From NCBI GenBank assembly GCA_963768885.1, contig CAVYJN010000006.1, forward strand, positions 744,001 to 808,000: a DNA stretch of 64,000 nucleotides. The letters run 5' to 3'. How positions within the stretch are numbered: position 1 is the first letter of the stretch; the number at the start of each line of letters is the position of its first letter. Source of the stretch: DASRIA01 sp963768885 (GTDB lineage: Bacteria > Actinomycetota > Thermoleophilia > Solirubrobacterales > JBBDJG01). This document shows positions 7,886-18,082 of the stretch, one piece after another. A program made the position numbers and the translations under genes. The notes under the pieces were generated by a model that saw nothing but the letters and a program-made list of their open reading frames with translations, was not told the DNA's origin and ran no database searches.

Positions 7886-9218
7886 CTAAGGGGCGATGAC
7901 CTTCTGCACCGCGCGCGTGTAGCGCGCCACGCGGCCGGCCGCCGAGCCGTCCCGGCGGCAGCTCTACGACAAACGCGGTCGTGCCGGGATAGGCATGGTT
8001 CTGCCACCGCGTGGCCGTGCCCGGGAGCGGGGCGATCGATCGCAGGGGAAGGCCGCTGGCCCGCGCGAAGCGCCGCTGCAGGCGAACGTCTCCGCCCGAG
8101 CGGTCGACCAGGCCGAGCGGCTGGTGGAACCAGATCGTGACGCGTGGCCGCAGCATGCGCACGACCCGTCGCGCCGCGCGTGTCTCGGGCTCCGACAGGC
8201 GGCGCGAGCCCGGGTATTCCGGATCGCCGCCGCGGCCGGCGCGGCGCCATCCGCGCGGAAAGTTCCGGTTGAGGTCGACGCGCCGCGCGTTCTGGCGCGT
8301 GCGGCCCGCCGTGCCGTCCGGGTTGAGGTCGCGGATCACCCACAGCTCGGTGCCGGGGGGAGCGGCGGCAGACACGAGGCGCCGGGCGATCGCCTGGCCC
8401 GCCGTCTCGTCGCCGTGGATGGAGCCGACCACGAGCACCTTGCGCGCCGCCGCGGGGTCGCCGATGCGCGTGGCGGTGATGCTCCTACCGCGCACCGAGC
8501 GCCCCAGTTCGAAGCGGATCGGCGAGGACGCCCTCGCGCCGCGGGCGAGGCGTCGCCGGTAGCGGCGCATGGTCGCCTCGCGGAAGTCGCCGTGCGTGCG
8601 GTTCGCGAGCGCGCGGACGCGCTCGTGGTGGTAGGGGCTCGAGAGGCTCTCGGCGTGCCCGATCACGTTCCGCGTCCTGATGCCGAGGCGGTGCTGCAGC
8701 CACCGCGTGAGTCGCAGCGACGACGCAAGCTGGCGCCGGTTGCCCATGACGTCGCCGTCGCTGACGCCCACGTGCTCGATGCCGACGGACGTCCAGTTCA
8801 GGCCGATCGTGTGACGGCACATCAGGCTCAGCGAGACGAGCTGGTGGATGGCGCCGTCGCGCGCGATCAGGAAGTGCGCACAGACGCCGGGGCGCTCGTG
8901 CAGCTCCACGTCCGGCGCATTCGCGGCGAACGTGTCGAAGGCCGACTGGAAGCTCCGCGACGCGGTGAAGTGCTCGACGATCACCTTCGGATCGGTCAGG
9001 CGGTACGAGTCGATGCCGTAGTGCCGGCGGGCGTAGCGCCGCATCTGGCGCTTGCGCTCGCCTCCGAATGGAATCGGGTGCTGGACGATGGGAGGCCGTA
9101 CTGCCTCGTCCTGCGCCTGAATGGCGGGGTGCGCCGCCGCGGCCGCCATGACGATTCCGCCGAGCGCCACAAGCGTGAGCACGACCTTGCGCCATTGCGT
9201 ACGAACGCGGAAGCGCAT
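7886..9218 (-). CDS. Secreted bifunctional peptidoglycan hydrolase: amidase plus M14 carboxypeptidase (one frameshift)
   Basis: Signal peptide in residues 1-35 (KVVLTLVALGGIVMAAAAAH). Residues about 75-205 are an amidase_2/PGRP-like N-acetylmuramoyl-L-alanine amidase domain with histidines in VEHFTAS, MCRHTIGLNW and GIEHVGV. Residues about 232-430 are an M14 metallocarboxypeptidase: GSIHGDE (zinc His/Glu), RQNARRVDLNRNFP, WFHQP and the catalytic-Glu block FVVELPPG. Both would act on cell-wall peptide stems outside the membrane. One extra base near 7931 breaks the frame; past it VARYTRAVQKVIAP completes a natural C-terminus at the TAG at 7886. ATG 9218 is preferred to 9272, which lacks signal-like sequence. 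Confidence 0.8.
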
Positions 9219-9271
9219 AGACTCGCGTCGGTTGGGGTGAAACGGAGGTTTCTCGTCTAGGGAGGGATTCA

Positions 9272-10202
9272 ATGCGGTTCAGGGTCTTGGTCATTGTGGC
9301 GTGTGGGTGTCTGTGGCTGTTGCCGGGGCAGGCCGCGGCCACGCACGTCAACTGCGGGGACACTCTGACCGCCGAGACCGTGCTCGACAGCGACGTCGTG
9401 TGCTCGGCGGCGGACAGCGCCGGGCTGATCATCGGAGGCGACGACTTCACGCTGTGGCTGGGGCATCACGAGATCGTCGGGCCGGGCACGGATGTCGTGG
9501 GGAGCGACGGAGTCAGGGACGACGGCACGGCGCGCTCGGGCGTCACGATCCGGGGCGGGACGATCACCGGGTTCGAGGACGGCGTTGACCTCGACGCCGA
9601 CGACAGCGCGGTGAAGGGCCTGCACATCCAGGCCGGGAGCACGGGGATCGCGATCCGCGGCGCCCGCAACTACCTGTTTCACAACACGACGGATTTCGCC
9701 GGCTTCACGGGAATCGAGGCGATCGGCGACGACACCGAGCTGTGGGGCAACGAGGTGCTCGGCACTCCGGACGACGGCATCGTCATCGACGGCGAGAATC
9801 CGCGCGTTCTCGTCAACTCGGTGCAAGGCTGCCTGTTCGACGGCGTGGTCGTGACCGGATACACGGCCGGCATCGTCGCGCGCAACACGGTCACCGGCTG
9901 CGACTATCGGCTTCTCGCCGTCGGGCCGCGGCCTGAAGCTCCAGACGAACGTGGCAACGGGCAACTGCATCGGCATCTTCGTCGACGATCCTGCGGCGCT
10001 CGTGCGCTACAACGATGCGAGCGACAACTGCTCCGAGGGAATCATCGTCGGACAGGCGGGGGCGTTCCTGAAGAAGAACCGGGCCAACAACAACGTTGAC
10101 CTCGGGATCGATGCGGTCGAGGGCACGATCGACGGGGGCGAGAACACGGCGACCGGGAACGGCGAGGACTGCCTCGGAGTCGTCTGCAACGCGGCCCCGT
10201 AG
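9272..10202 (+). CDS. Secreted right-handed parallel beta-helix protein (one frameshift)
   Basis: Signal peptide (MRFRVLVIVACGCLWLLPGQ) followed by about 290 residues of short beta-strand repeats typical of pectate-lyase-like helices (SGVTIRGGTITGFEDGV, STGIAIRGARNYLFHN, DDGIVIDGENPRVLVN). Conserved cysteines flank the N-terminus. An extra G near 9902 shifts the frame; the second part resumes as TIGFSPSGRGLKLQTNVATG and ends in GEDCLGVVCNAAP. AGGGAGGG before ATG 9272 is a good ribosome-binding site. Substrate unknown: it could bind or cleave surface or plant-derived polysaccharide. It is divergent from the peptidoglycan hydrolase, with 53 bases between their starts. Confidence 0.72.
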
Positions 10203-10214
10203 GGACGCGCGCCG

Positions 10215-11396
10215 TCAGGCGGGCGTCGCGGGGCTGAGGGCGCCCGCGAGGATCGCGCGCGCGACGTCGCGCGCGTCGAACAGGGACTCGGCGATGTCGC
10301 GTGCCGCGCGCGCGTGCCGCGCGTAGTCGGCGCGCACCTCGGCCAGCGCCGCCACGGCCTCGTCGGCCGTCGAGAAGCGCACGATCCCCTCGCCGAACGG
10401 GATCACCTCGCTCGGGCCGGTGTCCTGGACGACCGCGGGCTTGCCGCTGGCCAGGTAGCAGAGGGTGCGGTCGCTGATCCACGCGTTCTGAAAGCGCATG
10501 CACGAGGGCTTCGCGGGGCTGAACTCGCCACGCGAGCCCTGCACGTACGAGCGGTAGCGCTCCGGGGTGCCGGCCACGTCTCCGGCGTGGCGGACCGTCC
10601 ATCCGTGGCGCTCCAGCAGGTCGCGCTCGTGTCCGTCCTTCTCGCCGAAGAACGTCGCCAGCTCGAGCGCCTCACCGGTGCGGCCGGGCAGGTCGAGCAG
10701 CGCGAGCCATTGCACCCGCTTGTTGTTGTCCCACCAGCTTCCGTCGGGCTCGACGATGTACTCCGATGCGTACCAGCTCGAGACCGTGGTGAAAGGCGCG
10801 GCGTCCGGGTCCGGGCGATACGGCCACTCGTCCAGGTAGACCGGCGGGCGGATGTGGATCCAGTCGTACCCGCAGTCCGGGAACAGCGCCCGCGCCGTCC
10901 CGACCGTCTCGCCGGTCGTGAAGTACAGGTCGTGGTCGGGCACCGCCAGCTGTCCCGAGCTGATCCAGTGCTGCAGGAGCCCGGGGTCGATGTCGACGAG
11001 CGCGGTGCGGGCGAAACGCGCGAGCAGGCCGGGATGGATCTTCTGGTGGAAGTTCAGGAGCAGCTCGCACCCGCCCACGACCTGGTCCGCGGCGCCGGTC
11101 TCGATCCCGACCCAGGTCGGGTCGAAGTCCGCGGCGCCGTCCTGCTCGGTGTAGAGCAGCGGGGTGTTGCGCAGGCCGAAGCGCGCGAGCGTGCCGGCGA
11201 GCAACTCGGCCTGGTCGCGCGCCGGCGCCTGGAGCCCCGAGCGCGTGCCCTGGCCGGGCTCCTCCAACCGCTCGAGCCACCACACGTCGCAGCCGGCGGC
11301 CTGCAGGCCGAGCGCGTACTGGAGGTAGACCCAGAAGTTGCCGGAGCGGTCGAGGTACTTCGTCGCCCGGTAGGGCGAGATCGCCACGCGCGTCAT
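10215..11396 (-). CDS. Glycosyltransferase-like protein (GT-B, CgeB-like)
   Basis: A 393-residue protein with an N-terminal Rossmann-type half (VAISPYRATKYLDRSGNFWVY) and a C-terminal half with a nucleotide-sugar site pattern (MRFQNAWISDRTLCYLASGKP, then VVQDTGPSEVIPFGEGIVRF), the form seen in CgeB and related GT-B enzymes. Probably transfers a sugar in surface-glycan synthesis; donor and acceptor are unknown. The ATG overlaps the upstream YdjC stop as ATGA; last gene of a four-gene minus-strand operon (10215-15741). Confidence 0.75.
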   Translation of the reverse strand: MTRVAISPYRATKYLDRSGNFWVYLQYALGLQAAGCDVWWLERLEEPGQGTRSGLQAPARDQAELLAGTLARFGLRNTPLLYTEQDGAADFDPTWVGIETGAADQVVGGCELLLNFHQKIHPGLLARFARTALVDIDPGLLQHWISSGQLAVPDHDLYFTTGETVGTARALFPDCGYDWIHIRPPVYLDEWPYRPDPDAAPFTTVSSWYASEYIVEPDGSWWDNNKRVQWLALLDLPGRTGEALELATFFGEKDGHERDLLERHGWTVRHAGDVAGTPERYRSYVQGSRGEFSPAKPSCMRFQNAWISDRTLCYLASGKPAVVQDTGPSEVIPFGEGIVRFSTADEAVAALAEVRADYARHARAARDIAESLFDARDVARAILAGALSPATPA

Positions 11397-12094
11397 GCCC
11401 GGCTCCCGGTCGCGGCGGCGCCCTCGCGGGCGGCGCGCGAGTCGACCAGCTCGATCCCGAGCTCGTCGATCCGCTCCCGCACGCGCGGATCGCAAAGCGT
11501 GCGCAGCTCGGTCTCCCGCTCGATCGCATAGGTGGAGATCAGGTCCGGGCCGGCGTACCCGGGATGGCATCCCAGCTCCGTGATCCCCTCGCCGACCTCG
11601 CGCTCCAGCATCCCGATCAGGCTGGCGGGCGCGATGTGCTCCAGGTGCGACTCGCCGTCCCACTGGCCGTAGAAGCCGGAGAAGTAGCGCGTCGGCGGCT
11701 GTGCCCTCAGCCACAGGCCCCGCTCGGCGGCGGCGGCCCGGAAGGCCGGCAGCGCCGCGGGCAGCAGGTGGACGTTGTGATGGGAGTCGAGGTGGTCGGG
11801 CTCGCGGCCCATCAGCTCGCGAAAGCGCTCCAGCTGGCGCTCGAGCTCGGTGCGCAGCGCGCCCTCCGCGGTGAGGTCGACGAGCGGTCGCGCGAGCTCG
11901 TCGGTGATGCACACGTGCAGGCCGATGCTGAGGTCCGGGAGGCGCTCGCCGATCGGCACCGCGTGGCCGGCCGCGGGCTCGTCGACCATCAGGCTGGTGC
12001 TGGTCACGATGCCGTCGCGGTGGGCCTCGGCGATGCCGCGGCTCACGCCCTCGCTGTGCCCGAAGTCGTCGGCGTTGACGATCAGGCGTTTCAC
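11393..12094 (-). CDS. YdjC/ChbG-family carbohydrate deacetylase
   Basis: A 233-residue TIM-barrel-like deacetylase. LIVNADDFGHSEGV at the N-terminus carries the metal-binding/catalytic Asp pair, HLDSHHNVHL holds the metal histidines, and GCHPGY lies near the C-terminus, as in ChbG and related N-acetylated oligosaccharide deacetylases. Start GTG 12094 overlaps the stop of the upstream gene as GTGA. In this operon it may deacetylate a polysaccharide precursor or a glycan-degradation product. Confidence 0.85.
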   Translation of the reverse strand: MKRLIVNADDFGHSEGVSRGIAEAHRDGIVTSTSLMVDEPAAGHAVPIGERLPDLSIGLHVCITDELARPLVDLTAEGALRTELERQLERFRELMGREPDHLDSHHNVHLLPAALPAFRAAAAERGLWLRAQPPTRYFSGFYGQWDGESHLEHIAPASLIGMLEREVGEGITELGCHPGYAGPDLISTYAIERETELRTLCDPRVRERIDELGIELVDSRAAREGAAATGSRA

Positions 12095-13137
12095 CGCGCC
12101 TCCAACACCGGCTCGAGCTGTGCCAGCCACTGCTCGGCAAACCGCAGGTCCTCGATCGCCCACTCGACATGCGGGCCCTCGCTCACCGCGAACGCCGACC
12201 ACACCACGCAGTTGGCGATGCGCGCCCGCTCGAAGGTGTCGAACAGCGCGTTCAGCTCGCCCGGCCCGGGCGGCTCCAGCGCGGTGCCGGCGAGCGCGTC
12301 GCGGTACTGGTCGAGCACGGCGTCGCGGTCCTCGGCGTCGAACCCGTTCAGGAACGTGGAGAGGTCGTAGCCGGCGGGCCCCACGCCCGCGTGGTCCCAG
12401 TCGATCAGCTTCGCGCGCACGTCGCGCTCGCGCACGACGGAGACGTTCTTGAGCCAGAGGTCCCCGTGGACCAGCGTCTCGGGCCCGCCCAGCACGCGCA
12501 CGGCGTCGGTGCGCTCCGCCTCCTCGGCGAGCAGCTCCCACATCCTCTGGAGCAGGCGGTCGCGCAGCGCGCGAACCTCGTCGTCCTCGAGGCGCGACGC
12601 CGGGATCGCCTCGAGGCACGTGACGGCGTCACGCGCGCTCGAGCTGTAGAAGGTGCAGCCGAGGTCGCCGCCCCACTCACGTGCCTCGGCGATCATGAGG
12701 TGCCCCGCGAAGCGCTGGTGCACCTCGGCGAGGAGGCTCACGCCCGCGCGCACGGCGTCCGCGTCGCGATCCTGCTCGAGCGTCAGCTCGCCGAGGTCCT
12801 CGTAGACATGCCACACGGCCTTGCCGGTGCGGTGGGCCGCGGTGGCGAGGATCCGGGGCGCGCTGTCGGACAGCCCCACGGCCGGCAGCCAGCGCTCGGT
12901 CACGAACGAGTTTCGCTGCGCGGGCACCGGGCGGGAGCGCTTGGCTACGAACGAGACGGGGCGCCCGTCGATCTCGAGGCGCACGCGGTTGACGGCGCCT
13001 GACGTGTCGAGCCGGATCTCCTCGACCACCCGCCCGCGCACGCGATCCGCTTCGAGCAGGTCGGCGCAGGCCGCGCGCAGCTCCGCGAGCGCGGGCTGGC
13101 GGGTGTCGGCCAGCAGCGTGTCGAGCCCCTCGATCAT
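12091..13137 (-). CDS. APH-fold phosphotransferase
   Basis: A 348-residue protein with the aminoglycoside phosphotransferase/choline kinase fold: HVYEDLGELTLEQ hinge region, LVHGDLWLKN (catalytic loop) near residue 225 and KLIDWDHAGVGPAGYDLS (metal-binding Asp). It need not be a resistance gene: in a glycan operon such kinases may phosphorylate sugars or lipid head groups. Overlaps both neighbours (GTGA downstream, 4 bases upstream), so co-translation is likely. Confidence 0.78.
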   Translation of the reverse strand: MIEGLDTLLADTRQPALAELRAACADLLEADRVRGRVVEEIRLDTSGAVNRVRLEIDGRPVSFVAKRSRPVPAQRNSFVTERWLPAVGLSDSAPRILATAAHRTGKAVWHVYEDLGELTLEQDRDADAVRAGVSLLAEVHQRFAGHLMIAEAREWGGDLGCTFYSSSARDAVTCLEAIPASRLEDDEVRALRDRLLQRMWELLAEEAERTDAVRVLGGPETLVHGDLWLKNVSVVRERDVRAKLIDWDHAGVGPAGYDLSTFLNGFDAEDRDAVLDQYRDALAGTALEPPGPGELNALFDTFERARIANCVVWSAFAVSEGPHVEWAIEDLRFAEQWLAQLEPVLEAR

Positions 13138-15741
13138 GTCGCGCGCGCGGGCATGGCCTCGGGCTCTTCCGCGGTGGCGGGGACCGCGGGCGTGACATGT
13201 GCCATGAACGAGCCGACGGCGAGCGAGCAGTCACGCGCGAGCCGGGCCACGATCGCGACGGTCGCGATGCCCAGCACCACGTCGGCGCCCGCGGCTCCGG
13301 CCGCTGCCGCCAGCACGGTCGCGACGGCGAGGGCAAGCACGCTCACGAGGGCGAGCGGCGCGATCACGGGCGAGATCTTGAAACGCACGAGCTGGCGACC
13401 ACCGCCGTGCTCCTCGAGGCCGAGCCTCAGGCGGGCGGCCCCGAGCAGGCCGCCCCGTGCCTGCAGGTCCCACCGCTGGTACTCGCAGGCCGGAACGACG
13501 GGGGTGCCGTCGTCCAGCATGCCCCGCTCGATGTCCGACAGCCTGTCCTCGGCCGAGCGCCAACGCTCGTCCCAGACGTCGATCTTGCGCGGCACCGGCA
13601 ACGCCGCGTGTCCCGGGCCGGCGGCGCGCCAATGCGGAAGGCGGGCGCGTCCGTAGAGCCGCGCGACCGGCTGCGCCAGGTGGAGCAGGGTCGTCAGCCC
13701 CCACATCGACCAGCGCTTGCGGCGCGGCGCCGCGGAGCGCATGAACGACGCGCGGGCAGCCGCGCGTGCGCCCGGCAGCACCGTCAGGACGAGTGCGGCC
13801 AGCAGGATCGGCACGGCGGCCAGCAAGGGAGACCACCACAGCCCCGCGACGGACAGGGCCGCGAGCGCGGCGAGCGCGAGATGCCACTCCGGCCGGGCGG
13901 CCATCGACGAGAGGGCACCCGGGGAGGGCCCGTACAGCGCCTGGAACGGCTGCGAGCCCCAGGTCCCGTAGTACACGCGCCAGCGGCCGAGCGCGGCGGA
14001 CAAACCGTGGCCGTAGAGCCTTCCCAGCCAGCGCGCGTGGCCGTCGGGACCGTAGCGCTCGGGCCACTTGCGCTCGAGCAGCGCCTCGGCCGCGCCGTAG
14101 CCGCGCTGCTGGCGAACAAACGCGCGCACCGACCCGCGCCGCTCGTGCCAGACGAGGGCCGCGGGGCTGAAGCCGAGCGAGTGCCCGGCGTCGCGCAGCC
14201 GCCAGCAGATGTCGACATCGTCTCCGGCGACCCGGAACTGGGGGTCGAAGCCGCCGATCGCCGCGAGGCTCCGCTTCACGAAGGCCATGTTGCATCCGGG
14301 TATGTGCTCGGCCTCCCGGTCGGAGAGCAGGACGTGAATCGGTCCTCCGGGCGATTCCCCGACGCAGCGCCCGACGGTGTCCTGGTCGGCGGGAGGGAGG
14401 TTGGGGCCGCCCGCGCCCGCGAACCCGTGGTCCTGCATCGTGGCGACGAGGTATCGCAGCCAGTGGCGGTCGGGGTGGGCGTCGTCGTCGAGATAGGCGA
14501 CGATCTCGCCGGTCGCGGCGCGCATGCCGGTGTTCCGCGCGTTGGCGAGGCCGCGGTTGGGCGTCGAGATCAGGCGGCACGCATGCCGGGCCGCGATCGC
14601 GGCGCTCTCGTCGGTCGAGCCGTCGTCCACGACGATCACCTCGAGGTCGGGATAGTCGAGCCGCTCGACCTCCGCGAGGCAGCGCTCGAGCGTGCGTGCC
14701 CCGTTGTAGGTGCACACCACGACGCTCACGCGCGGCCAGCGCCGCGCCGTCTCGAAGGGTGTCTGGGCGTACGCCGCGCGCACCGCGGAGAGGGCCGGCT
14801 TCGCTTCGCGGTCGCGGCCCGTCAACCCGAAGTCCCAGTCGAGCAGCTCCACGGTTCCGTTCGAGCTTCCGTCCTCCGAGAGGTGGGAGACATGCCAGTC
14901 GTCCGTCCACGCGAACACGAACGTGCCCGCGCAGCCTTCCGCGAATGCGCCCCGGATCTGCCATTCGAGCGCCTCGGCCTGGCGCTGCTCGCCCTGCGCG
15001 CGGCTGTCGAGACCGAGCTCGGCCATCACCAGCGGCCGGTCTCCCGCGAGGTTCTGCAGCCTTGCCAGGTAGGCGTCGTAGGTGTCGGGCGACTCCAGGT
15101 AGACGTTGAAGCACGCGAGATCGGCGGTGGGTGTCTGGAGGTACTCGGTGGTCGGATAGTTGACGTAGGTGACGAGGCCCTCGGGGTCCTCGGATCGCGC
15201 TGCACGCAGCAGGCGCTCGACGAACCGCTCGACCCGCCGCGGCCCGATCCAGCGCACGACCCGTGCGGGGATCTCGTTGGCGATCGTGTGGCACAGCAGC
15301 GCCGGATGTCCGGCGCAGGCGGCGACGTCGGCGCGCACGCGGCGCTCGATCGAGTTGGCGCGCCCTCTGTCGGCGAGGAAGTCGACATGCTGCTCCCACG
15401 CGGTGCCCGCCATGACCCAGATGCCGTGCTCGAGCGCCAGGTCGAGCAGCCAGCGCGGCGGGCGTGTGTAGGTGCGCACCGCGTTGATCCCGTTCGCCGC
15501 CATGTCGCATGAAGTCCGCGCGCACGACGTCCGCCGACGGAAACTGGTGACCGTGCTCGGCGCGCGCGAACGTCCCGTAGGTGACCCCGCGCAGATACAG
15601 CTTGTCCTCGCCGAGGTGGATGAACTTCCCGCGGACCTCCGGCCGCGCGCCCGACCGGGGGCGGGCCCGGAGGTCGGGTTGGGTGGCCGCGCGGAACTCG
15701 GCGCGGCGCGCGACCGTGCTGCGGCCGATCGTGGCGCTCAT
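13134..15741 (-). CDS. Glycoside hydrolase-like TIM barrel fused to GT2 glycosyltransferase, membrane-anchored (one frameshift)
   Basis: The N-terminal part (RGKFIHLGEDKLYLRGVTYGTF, then MAANGINAVRTYTRPPRWLL) is a GH2-like TIM barrel with the acid/base pair in CHTIANEIP and a likely nucleophile in VMAELGLDS. It is followed by a complete GT2 domain (VSVVVCTYNGARTLERCL, VIVVDDGSTDES, AYLDDDAHPDRHWL, RVAGDDVDICWRL) and a C-terminal region with several hydrophobic segments. An extra base near 15504 separates the first 80 or so residues from the rest; the joined frame reads DFMRMAANGIN. ATG 15741 is used. First gene of a tightly overlapping glycan operon. Confidence 0.78.
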
Positions 15742-15871
15742 CGGACGCGCACGCGTACGCCCGGACAATCCATCGTCCCGGCGGCGCCCTGCCCCGCGTG
15801 CTGCCCACAGACCATCCGTGCCTCGGGTAAGACCCTAACGCAAGCAGGGCTTTCTTTCGCGCTGAATTGCA

Positions 15872-16949
15872 TTACAGGTACCGGTACGCGAGCGTCGCGC
15901 CCACGCGCGTGAGCTGGACCGGCGTGTGCCGCCACGCTTTCGCGACGAGGCCCTCTGCGCCCTGCTCGACCTCGTAGGAGGCGGCCGCCATCGACTCGGC
16001 CCGCGAGGGCGCACCGCCGGCGCGCCAGGTGTAGCGGTAGTTGGGCACCGGCTCGGCCCACTGCGACTTGAAGCGTCCGAGCGACGTGGTGGGCGACGCC
16101 TCGCCGAAGTCGAAGCGCCGCCGGCCGTGCTCGGCGCTCCAGCGGATCATGTTCCAGTACAGCGCGTGGTTCGGCCGCAGGTCGAGCATGCCGTCGTCGG
16201 ATCCGTTGTAGATCAGCTCCACCGTGCCGGCGAACACGTGGAAGACGCCGCCCGCGCCGATCCGGCCGTCGCGCTCCACGAGGAACAGGCGGAACTCGCC
16301 GGGGCCGAGCAGGTCGCGCGTGAGCTCCATCTGGCGCAGGCTGCGCGGCAGCGTGCGGTGCTTACGCATCGTGTGCAGGTAGAGGCGGTAGAAGCGGCGC
16401 AGGTCGCGCGCGGACGTCCGCCTCGCGGAACTCGAAGCCCGCCTTGTCCGCCTTCTTGAGGCTGCGGAAGAGGTTGTTCGACGTCTTGCGCCAGCCGGCG
16501 CGCAGCGTGTCCGGGTCCGCGGGCACGTCCACCATCCAGCGCGGCGGAAGCGCGTCGGTGACGAAGTCCGGCAGCTCGGCGGCGTAGTCGTTGGGGGAGA
16601 TCACGGCGAGCGTCTTCGCCTCTCCCACCGTGCGCTCGTGGGCCGCGCGGATCAGCCCGACCTCCTGCTCGTGCGTGTCGGCCAGCGGCCCGCCGGCGGG
16701 GAACACCGGCAGCGAGCGCACGCGCGCGTCCGACAGGATGCCCTTCTTGTAGAGCAGCGGCAGCACGCCGCGGATCGCTCCCGCATCGTCCTCGAGCGCC
16801 AGGCAGCGGGGCTCGAACCTGTAGGACCGCCTGAGGATCTCGGCCCATGCCGCGAGCTGGTAGAGCGTCGCGCGCGGATGCGCGCGCACGTAGGCGTCCC
16901 AGCGCGGGTCGCCGGCGGGACTCACGGCGATCGTGCGCAGCGCGCTCAT
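15872..16949 (-). CDS. FemAB/GNAT-like acyltransferase, paralogue A (one frameshift)
   Basis: About 358 residues with the double-GNAT pattern of FemAB-like proteins: LYQLAAWAEILRRSY and GVLPLLYKKGILSDARV in the first domain, then FRLFLVERDGRIGAGGVFHV, ELIYNGSDDGMLDLRPNH and ALYWNMIRWSAEHG in the second. Actinobacterial relatives join amino acids or other acyl groups to cell-wall or glycan precursors. One extra C near 16406 breaks the frame between the halves. The ATG overlaps the stop of paralogue B as ATGA. About 130 non-coding bases follow before the glycan operon. Confidence 0.75.
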
Positions 16950-18027
16950 GCGTACCTGTATGCGAGGTGGGCGCCGAGCCGCAGCAGTGGCGCGGGCATC
17001 CACCGCCATGCGAGGTCGACGATGCCGCGCTCGGAGTCCCCGGCCCCGTACCCGACCGCCGCGAGCGACTCCGTGCGTGTCGCCTCGCCGCCGGCGCGGT
17101 AGGTGAGGCGGAAGCGCGCGCGCGGCGTCGCGCCCCATTGCTGCTTGAACGCGGCCAGCGGCGTGTCGGCGTAGGCGCCGCCGAGGTCGACCCGGCGCAG
17201 CCCGTGGTCGCGCGCCCATTCCATGACACCCCAGTACAGGGCGTGGTTCGGCCGCAGCGCGAGCGCGCCGTCGTCGCTGCCGTTGTAGAGCAGCTCGATC
17301 GTGTCGCCCCACACGTGGTAGGCGCCGCCCGCGACGTCGCGGCCTTCGTGGCTGACGAGGAACAGCCGGAACGCCTCGCCCGAGCGACTCCGCCGCGAGC
17401 TGGAGCTGGCGCAGGTTGCGCGGCAGGGACCGGTGCTTCTTCATCGTGCCGACGTACATGCGGTGGAAGCTGCGCAGGTCGCCCCGGGACGTGCCGAGCC
17501 GCAGCGCGAGGCCCGCCTTGTCCGCCTTCTTGAGGCTGCGGAACAGGTTGTTCGAGGTCTTGCGCCAGGTCGCTCGCAGGGCATCGAGGTCCTCCGGCAC
17601 GTCGACGACCCAGCGCGGCAGGATCTCCTCCACGACGAACCCGTCCGGCGGCTCGAGGCGGCGCTCGCCGGTGTTGATGGTCATCCCGGCGATCTCGCCG
17701 TCAGCGGCGGCGAGGTCGCGCGCGGCCTCGACCAGCTCACGCTCGAGCGCCGGCGTCGTCGGCGAGCGGCCCGCCGTAGGAGAAGACCGGGATCGACCGC
17801 AGCCGCGCGTCGGAGACGAGGCCCTTCTTGCGGAACAGCGGCAGCACCCCCGTCAGCGACCCGCCCCGCTCGAGCGCGAGGTAGCGCGGCCGGAAGGCGT
17901 AGGCGCGCTCGAGGATCCGGGCCCACGCGGCGAGGTGGTAGACCGACCCGTGCGGATGCGCGCGCACGTAGGGGTCCCAGCGCGCGTCGGTTGTGGGGTC
18001 CACCTCGGGCAAGCTCACGTCAAGCAT
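16946..18027 (-). CDS. FemAB/GNAT-like acyltransferase, paralogue B (two frameshifts)
   Basis: Paralogue of the next gene with the same domain order: VYHLAAWARILERAY, GVLPLFRKKGLVSDARL, TWRKTSNNLFRSLKKADKAG, then IELLYNGSDDGALALRPNH and ALYWGVMEWARDHG. Two extra bases (near 17757 and 17380) divide it into three frames. Comparison with paralogue A supports both corrections, for example GPLADT is restored when the base at 17757 is removed. ATG 18027 is preceded by no obvious ribosome-binding site. Tandem duplication is the likely origin; the pair may act on related acceptors. Confidence 0.73.
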
Positions 18028-18082
18028 ATGGTCGGCCCGCTGGGGCTTCGGGCTGAAAACCGGCCGCTAAGCTGCGCGGCCG

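Noticed and set aside
12091..13137. Calling the APH-fold kinase an aminoglycoside-resistance gene.
   Set aside because: The fold is shared by many sugar, choline and other kinases, and the context is a glycan operon.
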